A stretch of DNA of 32,772 bases from Chitinophagaceae bacterium (lineage in GTDB: Bacteria > Bacteroidota > Bacteroidia > Chitinophagales > Chitinophagaceae): positions 1-32,772 of the forward strand of contig JAGIAP010000018.1 of assembly GCA_017744805.1 (NCBI GenBank). Reading direction: 5' to 3'. Shown in pieces: positions 16,172-23,835 of this stretch. The notes under the pieces are model-generated. The model ran no database searches, was not told the DNA's origin, and was given only the letters and a program-made list of their open reading frames with translations. Made by a program: the position numbers and the translations under genes. How positions within the stretch are numbered: position 1 is the first letter of the stretch; each line of letters begins with the position of its first letter.

Positions 16172-16346
16172 AACAGGGACATTTGTGTGAATGTATTGTT
16201 GTGAGGCATTGTAATTGTCAATGATTTTGCCAATTCTTTCCGGCATATTGGCCTGCTCCGTGCCGGTACGGGTAAAAAATTACTAAAAAATCGCTAAGGG
16301 AGGAAGCTTAAATTCATTATCTTCGGCTCAGCATCATTACCAGGGT

Positions 16347-16380
16347 GTATTTCCGATCCATCCAACCAAGCTGGAAATAC
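16347..16380. repeat. Inverted repeat GTATTTCC / GGAAATAC
   Basis: Perfect 8-bp arms are separated by 18 nt. It sits about 175 bp upstream of the leftward oxidoreductase start. The half-site is similar, though not identical, to the arms of the palindrome after the HTH gene (GGAAATGTA / TACATTTCC). A binding site for a dimeric regulator is possible. Confidence 0.35.
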
Positions 16381-16570
16381 AAATCCTCACTGACATTAAA
16401 CTCCTCAAAAATGGCCGTGCACGGCATATGCTGTGATACCGCGGCAATGTTCTCTGTTCGCTACTGACCTTACGGGGGAAACAAATCCCTGTGGAGGCTA
16501 ATTGCATTTTGTTGCAAAAAATTTTGCAGCAAGCGCATAACGGGATCCCTATTTCTTCACCCCAAAATAA

Positions 16571-16649
16571 AGGAGGTAATTATGACCTGATACCCATATC
16601 CAGGAGGAGAATGGCGGAGGTGAATGATCATACAGATCACCACCTCCTG
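16571..16649 (+). promoter_or_regulatory. SD/anti-SD hairpin region, candidate translational switch
   Basis: Three SD-like sites lie within 52 nt: AGGAGGT (16571-16577), CAGGAGG (16601-16607) and GGAGGTG (16616-16622). A single pyrimidine stretch, CACCTCCTG (16641-16649), is complementary to 7 nt of each, so the pairings exclude one another. The closest pairing is strengthened by an inner stem TGATC/GATCA. The first SD precedes a two-codon frame (ATG ACC TGA, 16582-16590); the second precedes the 29-codon ORF. The regulatory role is inferred. Confidence 0.35.
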
Positions 16650-16700
16650 ATACATGCCCCGCGAAGCATGGCTTCGCCTACTCGGAAAAGTATAGCATAG
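16611..16700 (+). CDS. Candidate 29-aa small ORF
   Basis: The frame starts MAEVNDHTDHHLLIHAPRSM and ends at a TAG. It has an AGGAGG Shine-Dalgarno match a few nucleotides upstream, unusually strong for Bacteroidota. The peptide is His-rich and hydrophilic with no signal sequence. Its second half contains a 7-bp hairpin (16661-16677). It could be a leader peptide for the HTH gene 70 bp downstream, or non-coding RNA structure that is open by chance. Confidence 0.22.
   Translation: MAEVNDHTDHHLLIHAPRSMASPTRKSIA
16661..16677. repeat. Short perfect hairpin GCGAAGC-ATG-GCTTCGC
   Basis: The 7-bp arms enclose a 3-nt loop, immediately after the SD/anti-SD region. There is no T-run, so a terminator is unlikely. 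Confidence 0.45.
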
Positions 16701-16715
16701 TATCGTTCTCCATTC

Positions 16716-16740
16716 CCCCGGAATGACATGCATTCCGGGG
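16716..16740. repeat. Perfect inverted repeat just upstream of the HTH gene
   Basis: Arms CCCCGGAATG and CATTCCGGGG (10 bp) flank the 5-nt loop ACATG, ending 30 bp before the HTH start. No U-tract follows. The position suits an operator for autoregulation or an RNA hairpin in the leader. Confidence 0.55.
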
Positions 16741-16770
16741 TGTAAATCATTTGATGCAGGTGGATGGTAA

Positions 16771-17442
16771 ATGTATCTACCTGAACATTATTCTTCAAAA
16801 GAAAATCCCGAATACTTGATGAGAGTCAAGAAAAAAGTGCATCGCGAGATAAGGCTCCCTGCCTTACCGCCTAAGAAGATCCCGCATATCGTCAAAGAGC
16901 TTGTGAAAGCACTGAACAAGCAAAAGACAGATGTCCGCAGCTTTGCTGCTTCAGAAAAGCTCAGCCCTTCCAAAGTGTATAACTGGATAGCCGGCAAGGC
17001 CCAACCCAAGAGGGGCTCGGAAGAAGCCATACTCCGTTATTTCAAAAAGATAAAGTACCGGTATATGCCCATGCCGGAGTTGGCTCCTCCCTCGAAAAAG
17101 AAAACAAAGGCAAAAGGAAGACCAAAGCTGATGGAAGATCATTCACCCAATTATTACCTGGGCAAACTGCTGGCTACGGACAAGGCATTGTACAGTAAAT
17201 CACTTTCCGTGATCATGAAGGATATTCAAATCTCATTAAGGGTTCATTCAGAGCAGGTGGAATTTCTAAAGAATCAACTGCACATGATCGGGGGTAAAGT
17301 GAAGGCCACTTCAGCGGACCTTGTAGCCATCCAGGAATACCTGGCGGAGCGCCATTCCGGAGGGGATGCAAGCAAGCGGGTGGAATTGCTGAACAAGATG
17401 CTGCACCGGTCCGAGGATCTCTATCCGGACCGGGGGGCATGA
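16771..17442 (+). CDS. Helix-turn-helix DNA-binding hypothetical protein, 223 aa
   Basis: I do not recognise a named family. The start ATG gives MYLPEHYSSKENPEYLMRVK. A lysine-rich N-terminus leads into a Cro/XRE-like helix-turn-helix at about residues 45-90 (TDVRSFAASEKLSPSKVYNW, then IAGKAQPKRGSEEAILRYF). After this comes a Pro/Lys linker with an AT-hook-like KKTKAKGRPKLM (about 108-122). The C-terminal half is helical and coiled-coil-like (LSVIMKDIQISLRVHSEQVE, then FLKNQLHMIGG), which could serve dimerisation. The gene stands alone between palindromes. The repeat at 16716-16740 is a candidate operator, and a perfect palindrome follows the stop by 3 bp. It is probably a cytoplasmic regulator. 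Confidence 0.68.
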   Translation: MYLPEHYSSKENPEYLMRVKKKVHREIRLPALPPKKIPHIVKELVKALNKQKTDVRSFAASEKLSPSKVYNWIAGKAQPKRGSEEAILRYFKKIKYRYMPMPELAPPSKKKTKAKGRPKLMEDHSPNYYLGKLLATDKALYSKSLSVIMKDIQISLRVHSEQVEFLKNQLHMIGGKVKATSADLVAIQEYLAERHSGGDASKRVELLNKMLHRSEDLYPDRGA

Positions 17443-17445
17443 AAA

Positions 17446-17469
17446 AAGGAAATGTAGATACATTTCCTT
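17446..17469. terminator. Palindrome after the HTH gene, likely terminator or binding site
   Basis: Arms AAGGAAATGTA and TACATTTCCTT (11 bp, perfect) are separated by only GA, and the element starts 3 bp after the HTH stop. It is preceded by an A-run but not followed by a clear T-run on the plus strand. The minimal spacer also fits a protein-binding palindrome. Confidence 0.5.
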
Positions 17470-17723
17470 AGTGACTTAAACGGGGTTGTCACACCAATTA
17501 TCTGCGACACGAAACCAGATAGACTTCTCGCAGAGAACCAGTTTCAAACTGTACATGAGAAAAACCAAATGCCAATGGCACGGTTTATATCAAAGTAACA
17601 TTAGTTCTGATTCATTTCGGGAGATAGTACACGAATGCGTCTATACGTTACACTAACGCGTCGTTTTTATGCACGAACGGTGCGGAAATCCGAAATGGTC
17701 ATATTTCACCGCCTCCCGAAAAT

Positions 17724-17771
17724 AAAAAAACCACTCTTTCCTGAGCCCCGTGAAAACGGGGCCAGGAAAAG
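17724..17771 (-). terminator. Rho-independent terminator of the OmpA gene
   Basis: The stem GCCCCGT/ACGGGGC closes on a GAAA tetraloop (plus-strand reading) and is extended by CCTG/CAGG across one mismatch. The A-run at 17724-17730 gives a U-tract a few nt beyond the stem on the minus-strand RNA. It lies about 90 bp past the OmpA stop. Confidence 0.85.
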
Positions 17772-17859
17772 AATGGAACCTTTACAAGAAACCCTTGGAT
17801 GCTTATTCTTTGTACCTCTGGAATAGCATCCGTCTTTGAACCATGATCCAAGAACTATC

Positions 17860-19194
17860 TTAGTAGCTCAGTTTGAGCTCTACACGTCTGTTGAGGGTTC
17901 TGCCCTTGGCAGTTTTGTTGTCGGCGATCGGATGAGTGGATCCGTAACCAACTGCAGTCATCCTGCTTTCGTCAACACCTTTGCCCTTCAGGTAAGCCAT
18001 CACGGCCTGTGCGCGTTTTTCGCTCAGGGGCTGGTTTACTTTGTCAGAACCGGTATTGTCGGTATGGCCTTCGATGCTCAGTTTCAGGTCAGCATCTTTC
18101 TTCATTTCAGCAGCCACCAGATCCAGGGAAGCGTTTGATTTGGCCATCAGTTTGGCGGTACCGGTAGTGAAGAAGATCTTTCCTGCAGCTACATTCACTT
18201 TCTTCACCACTTCTTCTTTCACAACAGGGCATCCGTTGTTCTCTTTGGGACCGGGGAGGTTGGGGCATTTGTCTTCTTCGTCGTTCACACCATCCTTATC
18301 GGTATCGGGGATGGGGCAACCCTGGTAACGGGCAACACCAGCTACATTGGGGCATTTGTCCTCTTCATCGTTCACACCATCGCCATCGGTATCAGGGATG
18401 GGGCAACCATTGTAACGAGCCAGTCCTTTTACGGTAGGGCATTTGTCGTCCTTATCAGGAACACCATCACCATCAGTATCAGGGCAACCCTGGAACTGGG
18501 GCAGGCCTTTCACGTCAGGACAAGCATCCAGGCTATCCACTACGCCATCACCATCAGTATCTTTGGGAGCTTCGATAACGGGGATGGGCACAGTTTTAAC
18601 GGGAGCAGCCTGTTTGGGCTTGGAGATATTTTCAGTGAAGCCGATAGACCAGAAGAGGTTATCGTCATGTTTCTTCTGATTGAGCGCCAGGCGGTAATTG
18701 GCTTGCACGAAGATATAAGTGAGACCAGCGAGGTTCACCTGTGCGCCGATACCGAGGGGAGCGTAAGGGCTCCACCTGCTGCCATAGTTACCAACGCCTA
18801 CACCTGCAGTGAGGAAGGGGTTCACTGTGTAGTTATCGTTCAGTGCACGTGCATGCAATGAAGCTTCAAATTCGTTGGAGTATTGATTGCTGGAACCGTT
18901 CTTGGAATAGTTGGTGAACAGTCCGTTGTAACGACCAGAGAAATCGATCTTCTTAGTGATCCCCTGCCAGTACATAAGGGAGAATCCGAAATCCTGTTTG
19001 GAGAAATCATGCCAGTCACCTTTTTTCCAGGTGTCTTTGAAAGAAGTGGCTTTGATCTCATTGGGAGTTTTGAAGTCTGTAGAATTTACGCTGAAGCCGA
19101 TCAGCTTTCCTTTCTTTTTGGAGATTTCCTGTGCGGTAGCAACATGAGCGAACAACGCGGCGAAAGCTGCGAGGGGTAGTAGTTTTCGTATCAT
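17860..19194 (-). CDS. OmpA-family outer-membrane protein with thrombospondin type 3 repeats
   Basis: The 444-aa precursor has a signal peptide (MIRKLLPLAAFAALFAHVAT, cleavage near AQE). An N-terminal region of about 180 residues is probably a small outer-membrane beta-barrel (SLMYWQGITKKIDFSGRYNG, LTYIFVQANYRLALNQ). A Pro-rich linker follows, then four or five calcium-binding TSP3 units of the type DTDGDGVNDEEDKCPN (about 210-315). The C-terminal OmpA-like peptidoglycan-binding domain (about 330-444) has LSIEGHTDNTGSDKVNQPLS, then KRAQAV and GYGSTHPIADN. Such proteins tether the outer membrane to peptidoglycan in Bacteroidota. The gene is monocistronic, with a strong terminator and a promoter-like box upstream. 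The repeats are also visible at DNA level around 18240-18560. Confidence 0.93.
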   Translation of the reverse strand: MIRKLLPLAAFAALFAHVATAQEISKKKGKLIGFSVNSTDFKTPNEIKATSFKDTWKKGDWHDFSKQDFGFSLMYWQGITKKIDFSGRYNGLFTNYSKNGSSNQYSNEFEASLHARALNDNYTVNPFLTAGVGVGNYGSRWSPYAPLGIGAQVNLAGLTYIFVQANYRLALNQKKHDDNLFWSIGFTENISKPKQAAPVKTVPIPVIEAPKDTDGDGVVDSLDACPDVKGLPQFQGCPDTDGDGVPDKDDKCPTVKGLARYNGCPIPDTDGDGVNDEEDKCPNVAGVARYQGCPIPDTDKDGVNDEEDKCPNLPGPKENNGCPVVKEEVVKKVNVAAGKIFFTTGTAKLMAKSNASLDLVAAEMKKDADLKLSIEGHTDNTGSDKVNQPLSEKRAQAVMAYLKGKGVDESRMTAVGYGSTHPIADNKTAKGRTLNRRVELKLSY

Positions 19195-19255
19195 AATATT
19201 GATTTAGTTCGGGGCGGGGTGTTCACGAGGATTGTGAATTCCGATCCTGACGGCG

Positions 19256-19263
19256 CAAAATTA
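19256..19263 (-). promoter_or_regulatory. Candidate -7 promoter box of the OmpA gene
   Basis: The minus strand reads TAATTTTG, an exact TAnnTTTG match about 60 bp before the OmpA start. A -33 TTTG at the usual spacing is not seen. Confidence 0.35.
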
Positions 19264-19363
19264 CCGTAAAGTGAAGAAGTATCAGGTAAGCGAAGTACGA
19301 AGATTTTGTAGTAATACTTCTATCGCATAGCAAAACCTCAATAAAATAAAGTAGTTCTGCTAT

Positions 19364-19392
19364 AAAAAATGGCTCCGGGGAACCGGAACCAT
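19364..19392 (-). terminator. Minus-strand terminator-like hairpin in the intergenic region
   Basis: Arms ATGGCTCCGG and CCGGAACCAT pair with one internal mismatch around a GGAA loop. The A-run at 19364-19369 becomes a U-tract after the stem on the minus strand. No minus-strand gene ends here, so it may end a small RNA, a decayed gene or an antisense transcript. Confidence 0.6.
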
Positions 19393-19893
19393 CAGTCATT
19401 AGTTATACAGTGCTTCTGATCTGCGAATAAACTGGTTGCATGGAAATGCACCAGGCAAGCACATTTTTTTCGAAACGATATTGGAAACAGCGATACCGTC
19501 ACTAAAGAATTAGTGCAGCAGGCTTTAAATAGGATTGGCGATTGGTATAGAGAATTTGTTCATGAAAAAATAGCCGGCAGGATTGCCGTTGGATAAGAAA
19601 AGCTGCTATCAGAGAGAGTAACCATTGATCAATCCCCTACTTGTCCATCGATTGATCTGCGTGTGTTAAGAACCGGTATAGTTCCGGTCTGTTCCACAAA
19701 TGTATTTTAACAATAATTAAGGAATTGTAGAAACAGTTCTAAATCGTTGTAGTAAAACTTCGATCTTGTGGTGATTATCATGTGTAGAAATAATATTGTA
19801 TCTTGGCCCCGTTTTTCATTAACTTGGTTATAACGGGTAACCTGGTTTGGCAACGCTCCCAGTTTTGTTCTGAAAACCATTGAAACATACTCT

Positions 19894-20535
19894 ATGCCGA
19901 ACATCTTGATTGCGGATGATCACGCGATCGTGCGCTATGGAACTACCCTGATCATAAAAGACCTTATGCCTGGTGTAACCGTATCCGAAGCCGAAAACTT
20001 CAGCCAGGTGCTCAAACTGCTGAGTCAGCAAAAATTCGATCTCCTTATCCTTGATATCAATATCCCCGGCGGCAACAATCTCCAGATGATAGATGTGGTA
20101 CGCCTTCATCAGCCACAGATCAGGATCCTGATCTTCTCCGGCTACGACGAACAACTTTTCGCTCTCCGTTATTTACAAGCAGGTGTGGATGGGTACCTGG
20201 TGAAGCATTCGCCGGAAGAAGACCTGAAGACCGCCATCCGCACTATCCTCAACAACGAAAAATATATCAGCTCTACCGTTCGCCAGCATTTGCTGAACGG
20301 CCTCAATACCAAAGCAGATATTTCCAGGAATCCCCTGCAAACATTGTCTAACCGGGAAATGGAAGTGATGCAATTGCTCATCAAGGGCTCCAGCGTGGCC
20401 GATATCGGCAGTATGCTAAGTCTGCAGATATCTACAGTAAGTACTTATAAGGCAAGGATCTTCGATAAACTGGATGTGGCCAATGTGATAGACCTGGCAG
20501 AGAAAGTAAGATTGTATGGCGGACAGGCTTCCTGA
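19894..20535 (+). CDS. NarL/FixJ-type response regulator with LuxR HTH
   Basis: The 213-aa protein has an N-terminal receiver domain (about 1-120): the acidic pocket is ILIADDHAIVRYG, the phospho-acceptor Asp is in LLILDINIPGG, and the conserved Thr/Ser and Lys positions appear as LIFSGYD and YLVKHSPEE. A LuxR/GerE helix-turn-helix occupies about 145-207 (LSNREMEVMQLLIKGSSVAD, then STVSTYKARIFDKL). It is a cytoplasmic transcription factor activated by phosphorylation. The convergent sensor kinase at 20540 ends only 4 nt away, making it the probable cognate partner although the two genes are on opposite strands. Confidence 0.93.
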   Translation: MPNILIADDHAIVRYGTTLIIKDLMPGVTVSEAENFSQVLKLLSQQKFDLLILDINIPGGNNLQMIDVVRLHQPQIRILIFSGYDEQLFALRYLQAGVDGYLVKHSPEEDLKTAIRTILNNEKYISSTVRQHLLNGLNTKADISRNPLQTLSNREMEVMQLLIKGSSVADIGSMLSLQISTVSTYKARIFDKLDVANVIDLAEKVRLYGGQAS

Positions 20536-20539
20536 TCCG

Positions 20540-23500
20540 CTATTGCTTCCTGAAGATCAGCTCCACTACCGTTCCCCCACCCTCTCCATCATTGACATGG
20601 ATCTGTCCCTGCATCTGGGCTACAAGGTCTTTTACGATGATCAGTCCCAGTCCGGATTTCCCGGCAATGCCGTTGTCTGACCCGGCATTCAACTGATCAT
20701 TGTTGCACCATTCCTGCATCGGCTGGTTCATACCGAAGCCACTATCCTTTACACGTATGCGAATATCATCTGCATTCTCCACCGCCGAAATGCTGACCAC
20801 TCCATTGAAGGTGGCTTTCACCGCATTATCGATCAGGTTATGGATCACGATACCCAGTAAATGATTATTACTGCGGATATAGGTTCCCCGCGGGATCTTG
20901 TTCTCGATTATAGTGGACTGCTCTGCCGCGATCTCGTTGAAGATCTGCAGTTTTGTCTGCACCAGTTCGTACAAACAAAGTTTATCGAAAACAATTGCCG
21001 ACTGGGTAGAGTTCAATTTGATATACTGAAGCAAATTATCCGTAAGATGGTACATCCGGTAACCCGATTCATAGATCAGGTGCGCCGTTCTTTTATTCTC
21101 ATCCAGGCTCTTCTCTTCCAGGTCAGCATCCGTATTATCGAACAATCTCCGGGCCGCACCGGTCAGGTATTTCAATGGCGTTTTGATATCATGGGTGATG
21201 GCAGCGATCAGCCTTTCCTGCATCCTCGTTTGCCTGCGCATGCTTTCTTCCGATTGCTGTAATTCTGTGAGCGTGGTTTGCAAGGCTTGTGTGCGCTCAT
21301 CGATCTTCTCTTCCAACTGTGCATTTTTTCGTTGCACATATCGCAGCTTGATACGCGTGTACAGGAGGAATCCCCCCACCAGCAATACCAGCAAAAGTAT
21401 GCGGAACCAGCCGGTCTCATAAAAGGCCAGCGGTACTTCCAGCAGGATGCTTTTCACCAGGTAATTATTGCTTCCGAACCCATTCGCTTTCCGGACCCTG
21501 ATCTCATAACTGCCGGAGGCCAGCGAAGAGAGTCTGATAGCACCGTCGGCATCCAGCGGGATCCATTTGCCTTCCGTGCCATCCTTCACCAGGGAAAAGT
21601 CCAACTGCCTGTTGTACGGATTTCCGAAATAAGGCATGGTGATGAAAAGACGAAGGAAGTCGAAATGCTTTACCAGGGAAATGGTATCGGCAAGCGGAAT
21701 GGTCTTCCCATCCAACTCGATCCTGTCGATGAACAGGCTCAGTGCCGGAACTTCCGGGATCAGCTTCGAGGGATTACCCAATACCAGCCCGTTCAAAGAA
21801 GGAAAGGAAAAGAACCCATCATCCAGCTTGATGCCGCAGGGCTGGCATCCGCCATTGAATTCATTTGTATTGAATCCGGTATTCTTGTCGTAATACAGAT
21901 AGAATGGGGCCCGGCCCTTTCCTGCCGCATAATCCAGCAGGTCTTGCCGCGATGTCTGGAACAGTCCTTTATTGGTGGTGATCCAGAAGAATCCGGCTTT
22001 ATCTTCCAAAATGCAATGTGCCGTGGACAAATAATTGCCCTTGTCGGCAGGCATGCGTGTCAGCTTCTTTCCATCATACAAATAGAAACCATCCTCATAC
22101 GTGGTGATCCAGAGCTCTTTTTCCTGCCGCAGGAACAAACTTCGAACATACTTTCCCGATAGCTCTTTGATGGAATCTATTTTTCCTGTTGGTTTATCGA
22201 TACAATAGAGACCTGCCCCGCAGCCCATCCACAGTTTATCCTTTCCTTCTTCCTGCACATAGCAAAGGTCTTTGATCTCAGGATAGATGATGCGGGGTTG
22301 AGCATGGGGATCGTTCAGGCTGAAACGCCAGCTAGGCCCCCGCTTGACCCCTACTATGAGGTTACTATCCCGGTCTTCGTACAGTACGGTCAGCACTCCG
22401 GGCATATTGAATTCCCTGAGCAGTTTCCTGCCGGTGGGATCGAAGCAATACAGGTTGGCGCGATGCTTCACCCAGATATTTTTCCGATGGTCCACCACCA
22501 TGCTGGATCTGTCTTCCTTCATTCGCTTATTGAATTCCGGCAATACTTCATTGTCCTTGTGCAGTCCAAACAAATAGCCTTGTGGTGTCAGTATCTTATT
22601 ATCGCCGATGGCGGCTTGTGCATAATACACTTCATCGGCATCGGATTGATCGGACCGGAGGGTATAGAACGGTTTCCTGGTGAGCACGAAAAGGCCGCGG
22701 GTCTGACTTCCCATAAAGAGCCGCTTGTAGCGGGTATCGTAAAGGATGGAAAGTATCCTGTTGGCTTCATAATCGAACTCGTGCATCAGTAGTTCCGTGG
22801 TCAGCCCGTTCCTGGCGCCGGGCTTCAGAAGGTAGAGGCTTTTGCCCGCTACTACAAATGCCTGACCGGCACTGGTGCTCCAGTATAGTTTCGGTTGTAC
22901 CCGGCCGTTAAGTACGCCTGGCTGTGTTCTGATATCCCCTTGTAATTCGCCGGTGGCGATCACCTGGCCATTCTCTATTAGTGTAAGTTTTACACCATTC
23001 AATTGGTAGAGCCTGCCACCCAGCAGGAAATATTTATAGAAATCCCCTGTCTTGTATCTTATGGCAGACACGATCTTTCCACTATCATATTCGATAATGG
23101 AATCCTGGCTCAGAATATGGTAGTGCTCTTTGGAGATATTGATCTTGTATCTCTCTACACAGATCAGTGAAGCATACATATCGGGTAGCCCCAATGCATT
23201 GTATAACTCATACACTTCCGTAACCGGATCCTGCTCATTGCCGGATATTTCCAGCCAGGAGTTACCGGGTAGTATGCCCGCCTGTCCATCTTCCATATAT
23301 ACTACCTGATTCCTTTCCGTGATGCCGATCAGGCCTCCCGTATTGCGGTTGGGGATCAGCCAGGCCATACGGCTGCTTTGCAGGGGCAACTGATTCTTAT
23401 TGAAAGAGCGGAAATTTTGTCCATCAAAACGCACTACCCCATTCTCTGTCACCAGCCAGCAAAACCCGCTCCGGTCAAATCCCATATACTTCACACTATT

Positions 23501-23614
23501 CTGAGGCAGGCCGTTCTCATCGGTATACTGCCGGATAGTATACTGCAAAGTATCATGCGCATGTAATAGAAAAGGGAATAATAAGAGGATCAATAATGGT
23601 ACAAAGGACTTCAT
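20540..23614 (-). CDS. Periplasmic-propeller sensor histidine kinase (Reg_prop / Y_Y_Y)
   Basis: The 1024-aa protein starts with a signal peptide (MKSFVPLLILLLFPFLLHAH). Next come two-component regulator propeller repeats, such as QYTDENGLPQNSVKYMGFDR at about 30-50 and GFFWITTNKGLFQTS around 560, and then a Y_Y_Y domain (about 640-735). One transmembrane helix follows (WFRILLLVLLVGGFLLYTRI, about 735-755), then a coiled coil, a HisKA domain with the phospho-acceptor motif ITHDIKTPLKYL (His about 808), and a HATPase domain (HNLIDNAVKATF, VKDSGFGM, GKSGLGLIIVKDLV). It resembles the periplasmic sensor and kinase part of Bacteroidota hybrid two-component systems, but it has no receiver or AraC output fused at the C-terminus. 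The adjacent LuxR regulator probably supplies the output. Ligands of this class are often glycans; none is known here. Confidence 0.93.
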   Translation of the reverse strand: MKSFVPLLILLLFPFLLHAHDTLQYTIRQYTDENGLPQNSVKYMGFDRSGFCWLVTENGVVRFDGQNFRSFNKNQLPLQSSRMAWLIPNRNTGGLIGITERNQVVYMEDGQAGILPGNSWLEISGNEQDPVTEVYELYNALGLPDMYASLICVERYKINISKEHYHILSQDSIIEYDSGKIVSAIRYKTGDFYKYFLLGGRLYQLNGVKLTLIENGQVIATGELQGDIRTQPGVLNGRVQPKLYWSTSAGQAFVVAGKSLYLLKPGARNGLTTELLMHEFDYEANRILSILYDTRYKRLFMGSQTRGLFVLTRKPFYTLRSDQSDADEVYYAQAAIGDNKILTPQGYLFGLHKDNEVLPEFNKRMKEDRSSMVVDHRKNIWVKHRANLYCFDPTGRKLLREFNMPGVLTVLYEDRDSNLIVGVKRGPSWRFSLNDPHAQPRIIYPEIKDLCYVQEEGKDKLWMGCGAGLYCIDKPTGKIDSIKELSGKYVRSLFLRQEKELWITTYEDGFYLYDGKKLTRMPADKGNYLSTAHCILEDKAGFFWITTNKGLFQTSRQDLLDYAAGKGRAPFYLYYDKNTGFNTNEFNGGCQPCGIKLDDGFFSFPSLNGLVLGNPSKLIPEVPALSLFIDRIELDGKTIPLADTISLVKHFDFLRLFITMPYFGNPYNRQLDFSLVKDGTEGKWIPLDADGAIRLSSLASGSYEIRVRKANGFGSNNYLVKSILLEVPLAFYETGWFRILLLVLLVGGFLLYTRIKLRYVQRKNAQLEEKIDERTQALQTTLTELQQSEESMRRQTRMQERLIAAITHDIKTPLKYLTGAARRLFDNTDADLEEKSLDENKRTAHLIYESGYRMYHLTDNLLQYIKLNSTQSAIVFDKLCLYELVQTKLQIFNEIAAEQSTIIENKIPRGTYIRSNNHLLGIVIHNLIDNAVKATFNGVVSISAVENADDIRIRVKDSGFGMNQPMQEWCNNDQLNAGSDNGIAGKSGLGLIIVKDLVAQMQGQIHVNDGEGGGTVVELIFRKQ

Positions 23615-23720
23615 AAAGGACAGGCCCGGGTTAGCGGGGTTTAATGCAATGGTTTTTTAGAGCGGGAGCGTTGCCGGTGTAACCTGTGTAACGGAAGGAT
23701 AAGGTTCAAAAAGGTTGCCG

Positions 23721-23755
23721 CAAAACTACAATATTATCATGCTCGGAAATACAAA
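23721..23755 (-). promoter_or_regulatory. Candidate promoter of the sensor kinase
   Basis: The minus strand has TTTG (23752-23755) followed after 23 nt by TAGTTTTG (23721-23728), matching the Bacteroidota -33/-7 elements but with slightly long spacing. It lies about 110 bp before the kinase start. Confidence 0.35.
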
Positions 23756-23835
23756 TCACTATTTCATTTTTCCACTTTTTTAAACATGATCACATGTTAA
23801 AAAAAACTCCATAGAAAGTTCTGTGCGGCTTATGT

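Larger units (their letters stand above)
16172..16770. other. Gene-poor 599-bp spacer rich in inverted repeats
   Basis: No gene above about 70 codons is convincing here. The left part must carry the leftward promoter for the Gfo/Idh/MocA gene. The right part holds SD-like purine motifs, a 29-codon candidate ORF and four separate inverted repeats, all listed on their own. No transposase or tRNA is seen. Confidence 0.6.
17443..17859. other. 417-bp intergenic region between HTH and OmpA genes
   Basis: It contains the palindrome at 17446 and the OmpA terminator at 17724-17771. The stretch 17470-17723 shows no convincing gene. A small hairpin, CGTTA-CAC-TAACG, lies near 17645-17660. The 63-aa ORF at 17635 runs through the terminator hairpin and is not credible. 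Confidence 0.6.
19195..19893. other. 699-bp intergenic region with a terminator and an open-frame remnant
   Basis: The left end carries the leftward OmpA promoter. A minus-strand terminator sits at 19364-19392, although no convincing minus-strand gene lies to its right. An open plus-strand frame from 19420 to a TAA at 19596 reads protein-like (NSDTVTKELVQQALNRIGDW) but has no start codon and is AT-richer than its neighbours, so it may be a decayed gene. An 8-bp inverted repeat GATCAATC/GATTGATC lies at 19627-19657. The right end should hold the response regulator promoter. Confidence 0.5.

Noticed and set aside
17635-17826. 63-aa ORF after the HTH gene
   Set aside because: It runs through the OmpA terminator hairpin and has no family-like sequence.
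18240-18560. Regularly spaced DNA repeats that could suggest a CRISPR array
   Set aside because: They encode the TSP3 calcium-binding repeats of the OmpA gene, are imperfect, and have no unique spacers or cas genes nearby.
19707-19904. 65-aa minus-strand ORF before the response regulator
   Set aside because: It covers the promoter region and overlaps the regulator start; its sequence is not protein-like enough to support a gene.
21278-22162. 294-aa plus-strand ORF opposite the sensor kinase
   Set aside because: It lies wholly inside the Reg_prop/kinase gene on the other strand, with no domain and no independent start signal.
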